From Bacteroidales bacterium (GTDB taxonomy: Bacteria > Bacteroidota > Bacteroidia > Bacteroidales > UBA1556), in the NCBI GenBank assembly GCA_029935325.1, contig JAOZKO010000173.1, positions 1 to 6,030 on the forward strand: a stretch of DNA of 6,030 nucleotides, read 5' to 3'. The position numbers and the translations under genes were made by a program. The notes beneath the pieces were generated by a model. The model ran no database searches. It had not been told where the DNA came from and saw only the letters and a list, made by a program, of their open reading frames with translations. Positions 1-6,001 of the stretch are shown piece after piece; position 1 is the stretch's first letter; every line of letters begins with the position of its first letter.

Positions 1-1211
1 TCGAGTTTAGAAGCTTTAATAGCAGGAAAAAGACCAGAGATAAGTCCAACAAAAAGGCTTACGCTCAATGCTAATATCATCCACATCCAAGGAATAACAA
101 AGGGGCCATTTGTAAAGGTTGAAACAGCATTTCCAATGGCAATACCTAAAATAATTCCTACAATACCACCAAGCTCTGTTATAACAACCGACTCTACTAG
201 GAATTGATTTCTAATGGCTTTATTATTGGCGCCGAGAGCTTTTCTTAATCCTATCTCTCGGGTTCTTTCACTTACCGAAACCAGCATAATATTCATTAAG
301 CCAATGGAAGCTCCCAGAAGGGTGATAAATGCTATTATTGCTGCAATTACGCTTAAGAAACCAAGATTCTCAATTAATTGCTCAGCAATATTATCACTTC
401 GCGAAATACTAAAATTATTTTCTTCGCCTACTCTCAGTTTTCTAACTATTCTGAAAATTCCTATGCCCTCATCCACTGATTGGTTTAGCAATTGCTGGCT
501 TTCTGCCATAAAATTAATAGTAAAGCTCATGGAAGGTCTATAGTATTTTTGCCGCATATGTGTAAGCGATATATAGGCATTTCTATCACCGCCAAATCCC
601 ATGGAGCTACCCTTAGCTTTAAGCACTCCAATAACTCTGTATTTGGCAGCACCAATGGATATTATCTTCCCAATTGGCGATTCTTTTTTAAATAATTTGG
701 TGGCAATTTCGTCACCAATAATAACGGAGCTACTGCCAGCTTGCATTTCGTGAGCACTAAAGTTCCTTCCTTCTGATAATTCGTATCCAGCGGTAGCCAT
801 ATAGTTATTATCAATGCCCATAATAGAAATATTAGGATTTGTTTTTTCGCTATTATATTTTAATGTGGCAGCACCACTAGCATGAGCATTTATGGAAATA
901 ATGCCAGGGAAATCAAAACGTTTTTTGAACTGTATAGCCTGCGAATACGAAATAGGGTCATACCTTACTCTTCGGTGGCCATTATTGGAAATATTTACAG
1001 ATTTTAAGTTGCGGATGCTAAATGTATTGGAGCCCATTCGCATAAAGTTTTCGCTAATGGATCCCTTAATAGAATCTAAGGCAGTAAGTATACCTACCAG
1101 CGACATAATGCCAATTGCAACTATAATAATAGTAAGTGCCGCTCTTAAAATATGTGATTGAATACTTTTAAAAGCCTCTCTAATATTTTCTTTTAATAGG
1201 CTAGTTTTCAT
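1..1211 (-). CDS. MacB/FtsX-family ABC transporter permease (C-terminus cut by window edge)
   Basis: This is an integral inner-membrane subunit of a MacB-type ABC transporter. The family couples cytoplasmic ATP hydrolysis to movements of a periplasmic domain, often for efflux of peptides, antibiotics or lipoproteins. Reading leftward from the ATG at 1211-1209 gives 403 uninterrupted codons to the edge. Hydrophobic segments lie at about residues 22-45, 284-312, 340-364 and 372-398, the usual one-plus-three arrangement. The large segment between helices 1 and 2 (about 46-283) matches the MacB_PCD periplasmic domain, including GYELSEGRNF (142-151) and SPIGKII (178-184). The cytoplasmic coupling region SVSERTREIGLRKALGA (312-328) is a hallmark of the family. 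The visible end, GLFPAIKASKL, is where homologues are about ten residues from their C-terminus. The ATPase partner is not in view. The ATG overlaps the stop of the upstream merR gene as ATGA. The substrate cannot be inferred. Confidence 0.93.
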   Translation of the reverse strand, partial: MKTSLLKENIREAFKSIQSHILRAALTIIIVAIGIMSLVGILTALDSIKGSISENFMRMGSNTFSIRNLKSVNISNNGHRRVRYDPISYSQAIQFKKRFDFPGIISINAHASGAATLKYNSEKTNPNISIMGIDNNYMATAGYELSEGRNFSAHEMQAGSSSVIIGDEIATKLFKKESPIGKIISIGAAKYRVIGVLKAKGSSMGFGGDRNAYISLTHMRQKYYRPSMSFTINFMAESQQLLNQSVDEGIGIFRIVRKLRVGEENNFSISRSDNIAEQLIENLGFLSVIAAIIAFITLLGASIGLMNIMLVSVSERTREIGLRKALGANNKAIRNQFLVESVVITELGGIVGIILGIAIGNAVSTFTNGPFVIPWMWMILALSVSLFVGLISGLFPAIKASKL

Positions 1212-1552
1212 TGAGATTTAATCTGTTCTTTCATCTCTAATAGAAATGATTTTACACTTTCCAAAGACTTTACAATCTCTATCTGGTTGATAGTGTCGTC
1301 TTTATTATCTTTAAGTTTTTCTTTAGCACCTTGCAATGTGAATCCTCGTTCTTTTACCAAATGGAATATAACATAGAAATTATTAACATCCTCCTCGGTA
1401 AACATCCGATTTCCTTTAGCGTTTTTTTTGGGTTTGATAATATCAAACTCTTTCTCCCAAAAACGTATTAATGAGGTGTTTACATCAAATAATTTGGCCA
1501 CTTCGCCAATGCTATAATATAACTTTTTGATTTCCGCTTTCTTGTATGGCAT
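1208..1552 (-). CDS. MerR-family transcriptional regulator, short Bacteroidota type
   Basis: This is a 114-residue DNA-binding protein. Its N-terminal winged helix-turn-helix has the MerR signature YYSIGEVAKLFDVNTSLIRF (12-31), followed by WEKEF (32-36) and the wing region PKKNAKGNRMFTEEDV (41-56). A second helical segment, FHLVKERGFTLQGAKEKL (63-80), is also typical of MerR proteins. The tail (about 86-114) is a short charged helix that probably dimerises. There is no cysteine anywhere in the protein, so it lacks the metal or redox sensing site of classical MerR or SoxR, and there is no large ligand-binding domain. Very similar short MerR proteins are widespread in Bacteroidota (from memory). 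Its TGA stop overlaps the permease ATG, which implies co-translation and makes the permease operon a natural candidate target. A candidate promoter lies just upstream. The effector is unknown. Confidence 0.93.
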   Translation of the reverse strand: MPYKKAEIKKLYYSIGEVAKLFDVNTSLIRFWEKEFDIIKPKKNAKGNRMFTEEDVNNFYVIFHLVKERGFTLQGAKEKLKDNKDDTINQIEIVKSLESVKSFLLEMKEQIKSQ

Positions 1553-1569
1553 GATTTAATAATTTGCGG

Positions 1570-1597
1570 TAAAGATAGGGGTTTTTCATTTTGCAAT
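1570..1597 (-). promoter_or_regulatory. Candidate promoter for merR-permease operon
   Basis: On the minus strand, TATCTTTA (1577-1570) matches the Bacteroidota -7 consensus TAnnTTTG except for the last base. An ATTG (1597-1594) sits 16 bases upstream, roughly where the -33 TTTG element belongs. Initiation a few bases downstream would leave a leader of only about ten bases before the merR ATG at 1552. No Shine-Dalgarno sequence is visible, which is normal in this phylum. The match is plausible but imperfect. Confidence 0.45.
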
Positions 1598-1631
1598 TTA
1601 ATAGATGAGTTAATAATTGCAAAAGCATAAT

Positions 1632-1706
1632 TGAGTCCAGTCTAAGAACAGAAAATCTCATCCAAAAGAAACTTATTTGATTTTGTTTGTTTTTAGATTG
1701 GACTCA
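1632..1706. repeat. Imperfect inverted repeat with 14-bp arms
   Basis: TGAGTCCAGTCTAA (1632-1645) and TTAGATTGGACTCA (1693-1706) are inverted copies that differ at one position; the mismatch would be a G:U wobble on one RNA strand. The loop is 47 bases. The structure lies upstream of the merR promoter and beyond the end of asnS. No T-run follows the right arm, so it is not a normal intrinsic terminator. It could be a small mobile-element remnant or a regulatory dyad. Confidence 0.6.
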
Positions 1707-1730
1707 TAATTCCACTATTGAGCTTTAAGA

Positions 1731-1800
1731 CTTCTTTGTGTCTCTTGGTGCTTCTTTGTGAAAATTGTGGAATAGTTATTTCACAAAGTTTCACAAAGAA
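1731..1800. repeat. CTTTGTG/CACAAAG decamer repeats forming a hairpin
   Basis: CTTCTTTGTG occurs at 1731-1740 and again at 1751-1760, separated by the degenerate copy TCTCTTGGTG (1741-1750), so the unit is 10 bp. The inverted form follows as TCACAAAGTT (1781-1790) and TCACAAAGAA (1791-1800). TTCTTTGTGAAA (1752-1763) and TTTCACAAAGAA (1789-1800) are perfect 12-bp inverted arms around a 25-base spacer. An alternative 10-bp pairing uses 1754-1763 with 1779-1788. Similar CTTTGTG-rich intergenic repeats are common in Bacteroidota (from memory). Confidence 0.7.
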
Positions 1801-1856
1801 AATTTTGACCAAGGTATGACGTTAATTAGTGTCTGCTATAAAACTCATTATTTTAC

Positions 1857-1993
1857 AGTGCTTAGTCAGAAAACGTCAAGTTCGAGGCTTGCGATCCCGA
1901 TAGCTATCGGGAGCCTAACAATAAGTTTACTTTTGTAAATGTTTGTTTTCAGCACAAGCATAACGAAGAAATTGACGTTTTCGGGCAAGCACT
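1857..1993. repeat. MITE-like or REP-like palindromic element next to the asnS stop
   Basis: This 137-bp block is bounded by long imperfect inverted repeats. The left arm (1857-1879) starts AGTGCTTAG and ends GAAAACGTCAA. The right arm (1972-1993) starts TTGACGTTTTC and ends AAGCACT. The outer 7 bp and inner 11 bp pair perfectly, with a mismatched bubble between them. Inside are a perfect 16-bp palindrome (1896-1911) flanked by AGGCT/AGCCT, and a small TTTAC/GTAAA hairpin (1926-1939). There is no open reading frame. The nested-dyad architecture fits a non-autonomous mobile element or a REP-like repeat. I see no certain target-site duplication, so mobility is an inference. Confidence 0.6.
1896..1911. 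repeat. Perfect 16-bp palindrome CCCGATAGCTATCGGG
   Basis: The 16 bases are identical to their own reverse complement. Flanking AGGCT (1886-1890) and AGCCT (1911-1915, sharing one base with the palindrome) can extend the stem across an unpaired stretch. It is much more GC-rich than its surroundings. From memory, this or a very similar palindrome recurs between genes in many Bacteroidota. No T-run follows it on either strand, so it is not a canonical terminator, though it could stabilise the 3' end of the asnS transcript. Confidence 0.8.
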
Positions 1994-1995
1994 AA

Positions 1996-3435
1996 TTAAA
2001 ACTCAGCCTGCTTAGGTGCCCGAGGAAAAGGAATTACATCACGAATATTACCCATACCAGTAACAAACAGCATCAATCGCTCAAAACCTAAACCAAATCC
2101 ACTATGAGGTACAGTACCAAAGCGTCGAGTATCCAAGAACCACCACATTTCTTCCTCAGGAATATCCATAGCTTTCATTTTTTCTAAAAGCACATCTAGT
2201 CTTTCCTCGCGCTGCGAACCTCCAACGATTTCGCCGATGCCTGGAAACAAAATATCCATAGCTCTAACGGTTTTGTCATCCTCGTTCACTCGCATATAGA
2301 ATGCCTTTATTTCCTTAGGATAATCCACAAGAATTACGGGTTTTTTAAAGTGCTTTTCTACCAAATAGCGTTCGTGCTCTGATTGTAAATCTGCACCCCA
2401 ACCTTCAATTACATAATCAAACTTCTTTTTCTTATTGGGTTTCGAATTTCGTAAAATATTAATTGCCTCAGTATATGTCAATCTCACAAAGTCATTATCA
2501 TTTACAAAACGAAGTTTTTCAATTAGCTCCATTGATCGCTCATCTGCTTTCTTGGTTTTTTCTTCATCTTGCAATCTCTTGCTCAGAAACTGCAAATCGT
2601 CCGTGCAATTGTCCAATGCATATTTAACCATATATTTAAGCATTTCTTCTGCCAAGTCCATATTATCGGTTAGGTCATTGAATGCTACCTCTGGCTCAAT
2701 CATCCAAAACTCTGAAAGGTGGCGAGTAGTATTAGAGTTTTCGGCTCTAAAAGTAGGGCCAAAAGTATATACCTGACCCATTGCTAGGGCTGCTAATTCA
2801 GCTTCCAACTGACCGCTTACAGTAAGATTGGTTTTCTTACCAAAGAAATCTTGCTTAAAATCTATTTCACCTTCCTCATCGCGAGGTGGGTTTCCAATAT
2901 CTAAAGTGCTTACCTGAAACATCTCGCCAGCACCTTCGGCATCCGAAGCTGTAATAATTGGAGTATGAATATTATAGAATCCTTTATCATTAAAGAATTT
3001 ATGAACAGCAAAAATCATAGCATGACGAATGCGAGTTATTGCTCCAAAAGTATTTGTTCGGAATCGTAAATGAGCAATATCACGCAAAAACTCTAGAGAG
3101 TGTTTTTTTGGCTGTAGAGGGTATTTATCGGGGTCAGCAGTGCCTAAAACTTCAAGCTTTTCAGCAATGATTTCCATTTTCTGCCCACCGCCTTGTGAAG
3201 CTACTAAGGTCCCTTCAACACTTAAAGAAGCGCCAACGCTAACTTTTTCCATTATTTCCTCGCCCATTTTGGCAAAATCAACTACCACCTGTATATTATG
3301 GATGCATGAGCCGTCATTCATTGCCACAAATGCTACATTTTTACTTCCTCTACGGTTTCTAACCCAGCCTTTTACTAATACTTTTTGGTCAAAATCTTCC
3401 TGCTGCAATAGCTCATTAATAATTGTTCGTTTCAT
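1996..3435 (-). CDS. asnS: Asparaginyl-tRNA synthetase (AsnRS, EC 6.1.1.22)
   Basis: This cytoplasmic enzyme charges tRNA-Asn with asparagine using ATP. It is a class IIb synthetase of 479 residues, close to the usual bacterial AsnRS length of about 465. The N-terminal OB-fold anticodon-binding domain covers about residues 17-98, starting VLVKGWVRNRRGSKNVAFV. Motif 1 lies around 124-158. Motif 2 is intact: FRAENSNTTRHLSEFW (229-244), then MIEPE (245-249). Motif 3 is GFGLGFERLMLF (446-457), followed by the C-terminal VIPFPRAPKQAEF. HLSEFWMIEPE with the final FPR favours AsnRS over AspRS. The ATG at 3435 gives a normal N-terminus (MKRTIINELL). It is transcribed away from the histidine kinase gene across 116 bp, and its promoter is unclear: the nearest candidate is CTATTTTG at 3503-3496, one base short of the consensus. 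A palindromic element starts two bases after its stop. Confidence 0.98.
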   Translation of the reverse strand: MKRTIINELLQQEDFDQKVLVKGWVRNRRGSKNVAFVAMNDGSCIHNIQVVVDFAKMGEEIMEKVSVGASLSVEGTLVASQGGGQKMEIIAEKLEVLGTADPDKYPLQPKKHSLEFLRDIAHLRFRTNTFGAITRIRHAMIFAVHKFFNDKGFYNIHTPIITASDAEGAGEMFQVSTLDIGNPPRDEEGEIDFKQDFFGKKTNLTVSGQLEAELAALAMGQVYTFGPTFRAENSNTTRHLSEFWMIEPEVAFNDLTDNMDLAEEMLKYMVKYALDNCTDDLQFLSKRLQDEEKTKKADERSMELIEKLRFVNDNDFVRLTYTEAINILRNSKPNKKKKFDYVIEGWGADLQSEHERYLVEKHFKKPVILVDYPKEIKAFYMRVNEDDKTVRAMDILFPGIGEIVGGSQREERLDVLLEKMKAMDIPEEEMWWFLDTRRFGTVPHSGFGLGFERLMLFVTGMGNIRDVIPFPRAPKQAEF

Positions 3436-3528
3436 ATGATTATATATTATTAATCTTAATATTTTATTGAGAAATTAAATATTTTCAATCTTTCTCAAAA
3501 TAGACTGCAAAAAAACGAATTTTTTTTC

Positions 3529-3536
3529 TATCTTTG
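3529..3536 (+). promoter_or_regulatory. Bacteroidota -7 promoter element for the histidine kinase gene
   Basis: TATCTTTG fully matches the TAnnTTTG consensus of the primary Bacteroidota sigma factor and follows a T-rich tract (3520-3527), a common arrangement in the phylum. No convincing -33 TTTG is present at the expected distance. Initiation around 3541-3545 would give a leader of about ten bases to the ATG at 3552, or about 20-30 bases to the ATGs at 3567 and 3573. Confidence 0.65.
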
Positions 3537-3551
3537 GACATTGATTAACAA

Positions 3552-5651
3552 ATGTTCAAATTAACAATGTATATGCGCGCTCGACTAATATTGTTTTTAG
3601 GTCTTTTTACTATTATTTCCTATGGAAATATTCATGCTCAGGTTACAATTGAGCAAATAGATAAAATACTTGCTACCACAGTAGATTATTATGATACTTG
3701 TGGAAATGATAGTGTATATTATCAAAAAATAGATAGCCTCGAGAATTTACTAAACGAATATATTGAGAACAATCCCATAAGCGAAAGATATTTGGTTGCA
3801 ATTGGTAAATATGCCAAAGAAATAGCACCAAAAGATTATTCCAAAGCAATTCGACTTCTTAAAGAAAATATTGAGCAGTGTGAGGCACATAATTATAATC
3901 ATGCCTTATCGCTTAGTATGCATAGTTTAGGCTCTATTTATGCTGATAATAAGGAGAACCATAAAGCTATCGAAATCTTTATTCAAACAGTTAATATGTT
4001 TAAAGATTTGGAGGATTGGCCAGCATATGCTTATTGCTTGATTGATATTGGGAATATATATTTAAGGGGTGAGTTTTATGATCGTTCTTTCGATTATTAT
4101 AATCAGGCTTTAGCTGTTTTTAAAGAACACTTCAACGAAAAAGGGTATAATGCTGGTGCTGCAGTTTGCTATCAAAATATAGGCATTGTAAATGAAAGAA
4201 TAGGAGAATATGAGTTGGCACTAGAGTTTTATAAGAAATCACTAAATTCTAGAATTGCATCCGAACAATTTAATAATCTTTCCTACGCATATTCCTATAT
4301 AGCTGATGTTTATTATGAATTGCAACTATTCGATAGTACAGAATATTATCTATTGAAAAGTGTAGAGGTAGATAAGAAAATCAATATTACTGATAAATTA
4401 TTGGATTCGTATCGCCGATTGGGAGATTTTAAACAAAAGCAAGGATATAATGAAGAAAGCCTAATTTATTATTTGGAGTGCTACCGAATATCAAAACAAG
4501 CAAAGAATAATTTTCAGCTTGTTATTTCAGAAAATAATTTGGGCAGAGTATATTTTAGTTTAAATAAACTCGATTCGGCAATCTTATATCTCAAATCCTC
4601 ATATGATAAGTCAATAGAAATAGAATTTTTAGAATATACGGAATCTTCAGCTGAATATTTAATAATGCTATATGAAAATATGGGCGATTATGAAAGTGCT
4701 ATTCCGTATTATCAGAAGCTTTTGGAAATTAAAGATTATAAGATTCAGAATAGTATAGTTCGTACTGCTTTGCAATTTGAAATTAAAGAAAGGAAAGAAG
4801 AAAAGCAATTATTTGAGAACAAAAATAAACGTCATAAAGAAGTCAGTTCAGCAATGATTGCGATTATTGCTTTAATAGTAATTGTATTGATTCTATTATT
4901 ATTGAGTAGGAAGAAAGTTAAAAAGCAATCTATTCAAATAGAAAAAAGTCTTTGTGATTTGCAAATTGCAAATACACATTTAAATAGAACATACTCAATA
5001 ATTGCACATGATTTGAAAGGACCAATAGGTAGTTCTATTGAATTGATTAATAATCTAAATATTAAGGAAATAGATTCTAAAGAAAGAGAACACTACTTCA
5101 GTGCAATTAAAAACACATTAAGTAATTCCTATGATTTGATGATTAGCCTATTAGCTTGGTCGAGGGTACAAGAAGGGAAATTTCCTTATACACCAAGTAA
5201 TATTGACCTAAGTCAAATTTTAGATAATACGCTAAACTTAGTTTCAGAAATTGCAAAGAAGAAATCTATTACAATCAGCAATAGTCTAACTGATAAATGC
5301 ATAATATATGCTGATATTAATATGGCAACAACCATAGTTAATAACCTGCTAATTAATGCAATAAAATACACTCATAATGGTGGAGAGATTAAACTAAATA
5401 CAAAGATAAATAATGATTATTGTTCATTTACGGTAGAAGATGATGGTGTTGGAATGAGCAGTGAGCAGCTTAATGATTTATTCAAAAGGGATAAATACGA
5501 TATTAGAAGAGGAACAAATGATGAAAAAGGAAGTGGCCTGGGTCTTAAACTAGTTTATGAATTTATAAAGTTAAACAAAGGCAATATACAGGTTATAAGC
5601 AAAGAAGGCAATGGGTCTCGATTTGTGGTTGATTTTCTAACTAAGAAATAA
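3552..5651 (+). CDS. TPR-containing transmembrane sensor histidine kinase
   Basis: This is a 699-residue inner-membrane sensor kinase. A signal peptide (about 9-29, RARLILFLGLFTIISYGNIHA) is followed by a periplasmic domain of tandem TPR-like helical repeats (about 80-395; examples near 121-150, 160-190, 203-232 and 368-393). A charged helix (about 407-430) leads to one transmembrane helix (434-452). The cytoplasmic part has a linker, a HisKA domain with the phosphoacceptor His486 in IIAHDLKGP, and a HATPase domain. The N-box is NNLLINAIKYT (597-607), G1 is DDGVGM (630-635) and G2 is GSGLGL (660-665), so the kinase core looks complete. There is no receiver or DNA-binding domain. Starts at 3567 and 3573 are also possible; the latter gives a more compact signal peptide. 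No response regulator is adjacent, so the partner must be encoded elsewhere. The signal is unknown; TPRs suggest sensing through protein contact. Confidence 0.93.
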   Translation: MFKLTMYMRARLILFLGLFTIISYGNIHAQVTIEQIDKILATTVDYYDTCGNDSVYYQKIDSLENLLNEYIENNPISERYLVAIGKYAKEIAPKDYSKAIRLLKENIEQCEAHNYNHALSLSMHSLGSIYADNKENHKAIEIFIQTVNMFKDLEDWPAYAYCLIDIGNIYLRGEFYDRSFDYYNQALAVFKEHFNEKGYNAGAAVCYQNIGIVNERIGEYELALEFYKKSLNSRIASEQFNNLSYAYSYIADVYYELQLFDSTEYYLLKSVEVDKKINITDKLLDSYRRLGDFKQKQGYNEESLIYYLECYRISKQAKNNFQLVISENNLGRVYFSLNKLDSAILYLKSSYDKSIEIEFLEYTESSAEYLIMLYENMGDYESAIPYYQKLLEIKDYKIQNSIVRTALQFEIKERKEEKQLFENKNKRHKEVSSAMIAIIALIVIVLILLLLSRKKVKKQSIQIEKSLCDLQIANTHLNRTYSIIAHDLKGPIGSSIELINNLNIKEIDSKEREHYFSAIKNTLSNSYDLMISLLAWSRVQEGKFPYTPSNIDLSQILDNTLNLVSEIAKKKSITISNSLTDKCIIYADINMATTIVNNLLINAIKYTHNGGEIKLNTKINNDYCSFTVEDDGVGMSSEQLNDLFKRDKYDIRRGTNDEKGSGLGLKLVYEFIKLNKGNIQVISKEGNGSRFVVDFLTKK

Positions 5652-5675
5652 AAACACTTTCGCCTTTAATTTCAC

Positions 5676-5696
5676 GCAAAGTCGCTTTGCTTTTTT
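5676..5696 (+). terminator. Intrinsic terminator after the histidine kinase gene
   Basis: GCAAAG (5676-5681), loop TCG, and CTTTGC (5685-5690) form a 6-bp stem followed directly by six Ts (5691-5696). It starts 24 bases after the stop codon. The stem is short, so it may be only moderately efficient. Its sequence, TTCACGCAAAGTCG, resembles the CACAAAG repeats at 1781-1800, so it may be derived from the same kind of dispersed repeat. Confidence 0.65.
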
Positions 5697-5740
5697 GGAA
5701 CACAGATAATACGGATTTAGCGGTTTTTCCCGGATTTTTT
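5697..5740. repeat. Remnant of an ACACAGATAATACGGATTT-type dispersed repeat
   Basis: The stretch begins GGAACACAGATAATACGGAT and carries CGGATTT twice (5712-5718 and 5731-5737). From memory, closely similar ACACAGAT...CGGATTT strings occur as non-coding repeats between genes in many Bacteroidota and other environmental bacteria. The call rests on recall and on the internal repetition, not on a database comparison. Confidence 0.4.
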
Positions 5741-5758
5741 TCTAGTCACTTCTTTACT

Positions 5759-5798
5759 CTCAATTTCTCCAATTCTCAACTTCTCTCACTCTCCTCCA
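5759..5798. repeat. Octamer-phased CTCnnnnn array, first block (five units)
   Basis: Five successive 8-bp units all begin CTC: CTCAATTT (5759), CTCCAATT (5767), CTCAACTT (5775), CTCTCACT (5783) and CTCCTCCA (5791). The last runs into the 39-bp duplicated block. The pattern is degenerate but exactly phased, and one unit, CTCAACTT, is identical to the main unit of the second block. Confidence 0.65.
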
Positions 5799-5891
5799 CC
5801 GAAGCCTTAGCGTAGGTGAACTCCTCTTTCCTCTTTTTCCTTTTTTTCTCCTCTCTCCTCCACCGAAGCCCTAGCGAAGGTGAATTCCTCT
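5789..5891. repeat. Two direct 39-bp repeats containing CTCCACCGAAGCC
   Basis: Copies at 5789-5827 and 5853-5891 share 36 of 39 bases and begin 64 bp apart. Both contain CTCTCCTCCACCGAAGCC, then YTAGCGWAGGTGAAYTCCTCT. Each core is bounded by CACC and GGTG, so a weak stem is possible. The 25-bp spacer between them is nearly pure pyrimidine. The final bases of the window (AAGGCTTCGCTCAT) carry a related GAAGCC/GGCTTC string and may start another copy in the opposite orientation. Confidence 0.75.
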
Positions 5892-5929
5892 ATCCTTAAC
5901 CTCCTCTTAAATCTCAAATCACTTTGGTT

Positions 5930-6001
5930 CTCAACTTCTCAACTTCTCAACTTCTCGAATTCTCCTTTTCTCGAATTCTCCTTTTCTCCTTATCTCAACC
6001 T
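5930..6001. repeat. Octamer tandem array, second block (nine units)
   Basis: Nine uninterrupted 8-bp units begin with CTC: CTCAACTT at 5930, 5938 and 5946; CTCGAATT at 5954 and 5970; CTCCTTTT at 5962 and 5978; CTCCTTAT at 5986; and CTCAACCT at 5994. The alternation CTCGAATT/CTCCTTTT forms a perfect 16-bp higher-order repeat present twice (5954-5985). The block is almost free of G on this strand. No coding frame follows the 8-bp phase. Confidence 0.85.

Larger units (their letters stand above)
1553..1995. other. 443-bp intergenic region between asnS and merR, no gene
   Basis: No protein-coding frame of meaningful length and no recognisable tRNA or other structured RNA gene is seen here. The stretch holds the merR promoter (right after the merR start), then in order the 1632-1706 inverted repeat, the CTTTGTG decamer cluster, and the 1857-1993 palindromic element. 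Both flanking genes are on the minus strand. No clear U-tract terminator follows asnS, so read-through from asnS toward merR cannot be excluded. Confidence 0.75.

Noticed and set aside
214..1161. Plus-strand open frames of 67-109 codons at 214-543, 492-695 and 892-1161
   Set aside because: They lie antisense inside the permease gene, whose minus-strand frame is continuous and clearly matches its family. Their translations resemble no protein family I know.
1731..1800. Repeat cluster considered as a small CRISPR array
   Set aside because: Units are only 10 bp with no unique spacers of regular length, and the orientation flips midway. No cas gene is present.
1896..1915. GC-rich hairpin considered as the intrinsic terminator of asnS
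   Set aside because: No T-run follows the stem on the minus strand, and it lies about 85 bases beyond the stop inside a repeat element.
2435..3439. Plus-strand open frames at 2435-2776 and 3140-3439
   Set aside because: Both are antisense to asnS, which is intact with all class II motifs.
5930..6001. Octamer array considered as a repeat-coding protein segment
   Set aside because: An 8-bp period does not preserve the reading frame, and no start codon or frame of useful length spans the array.
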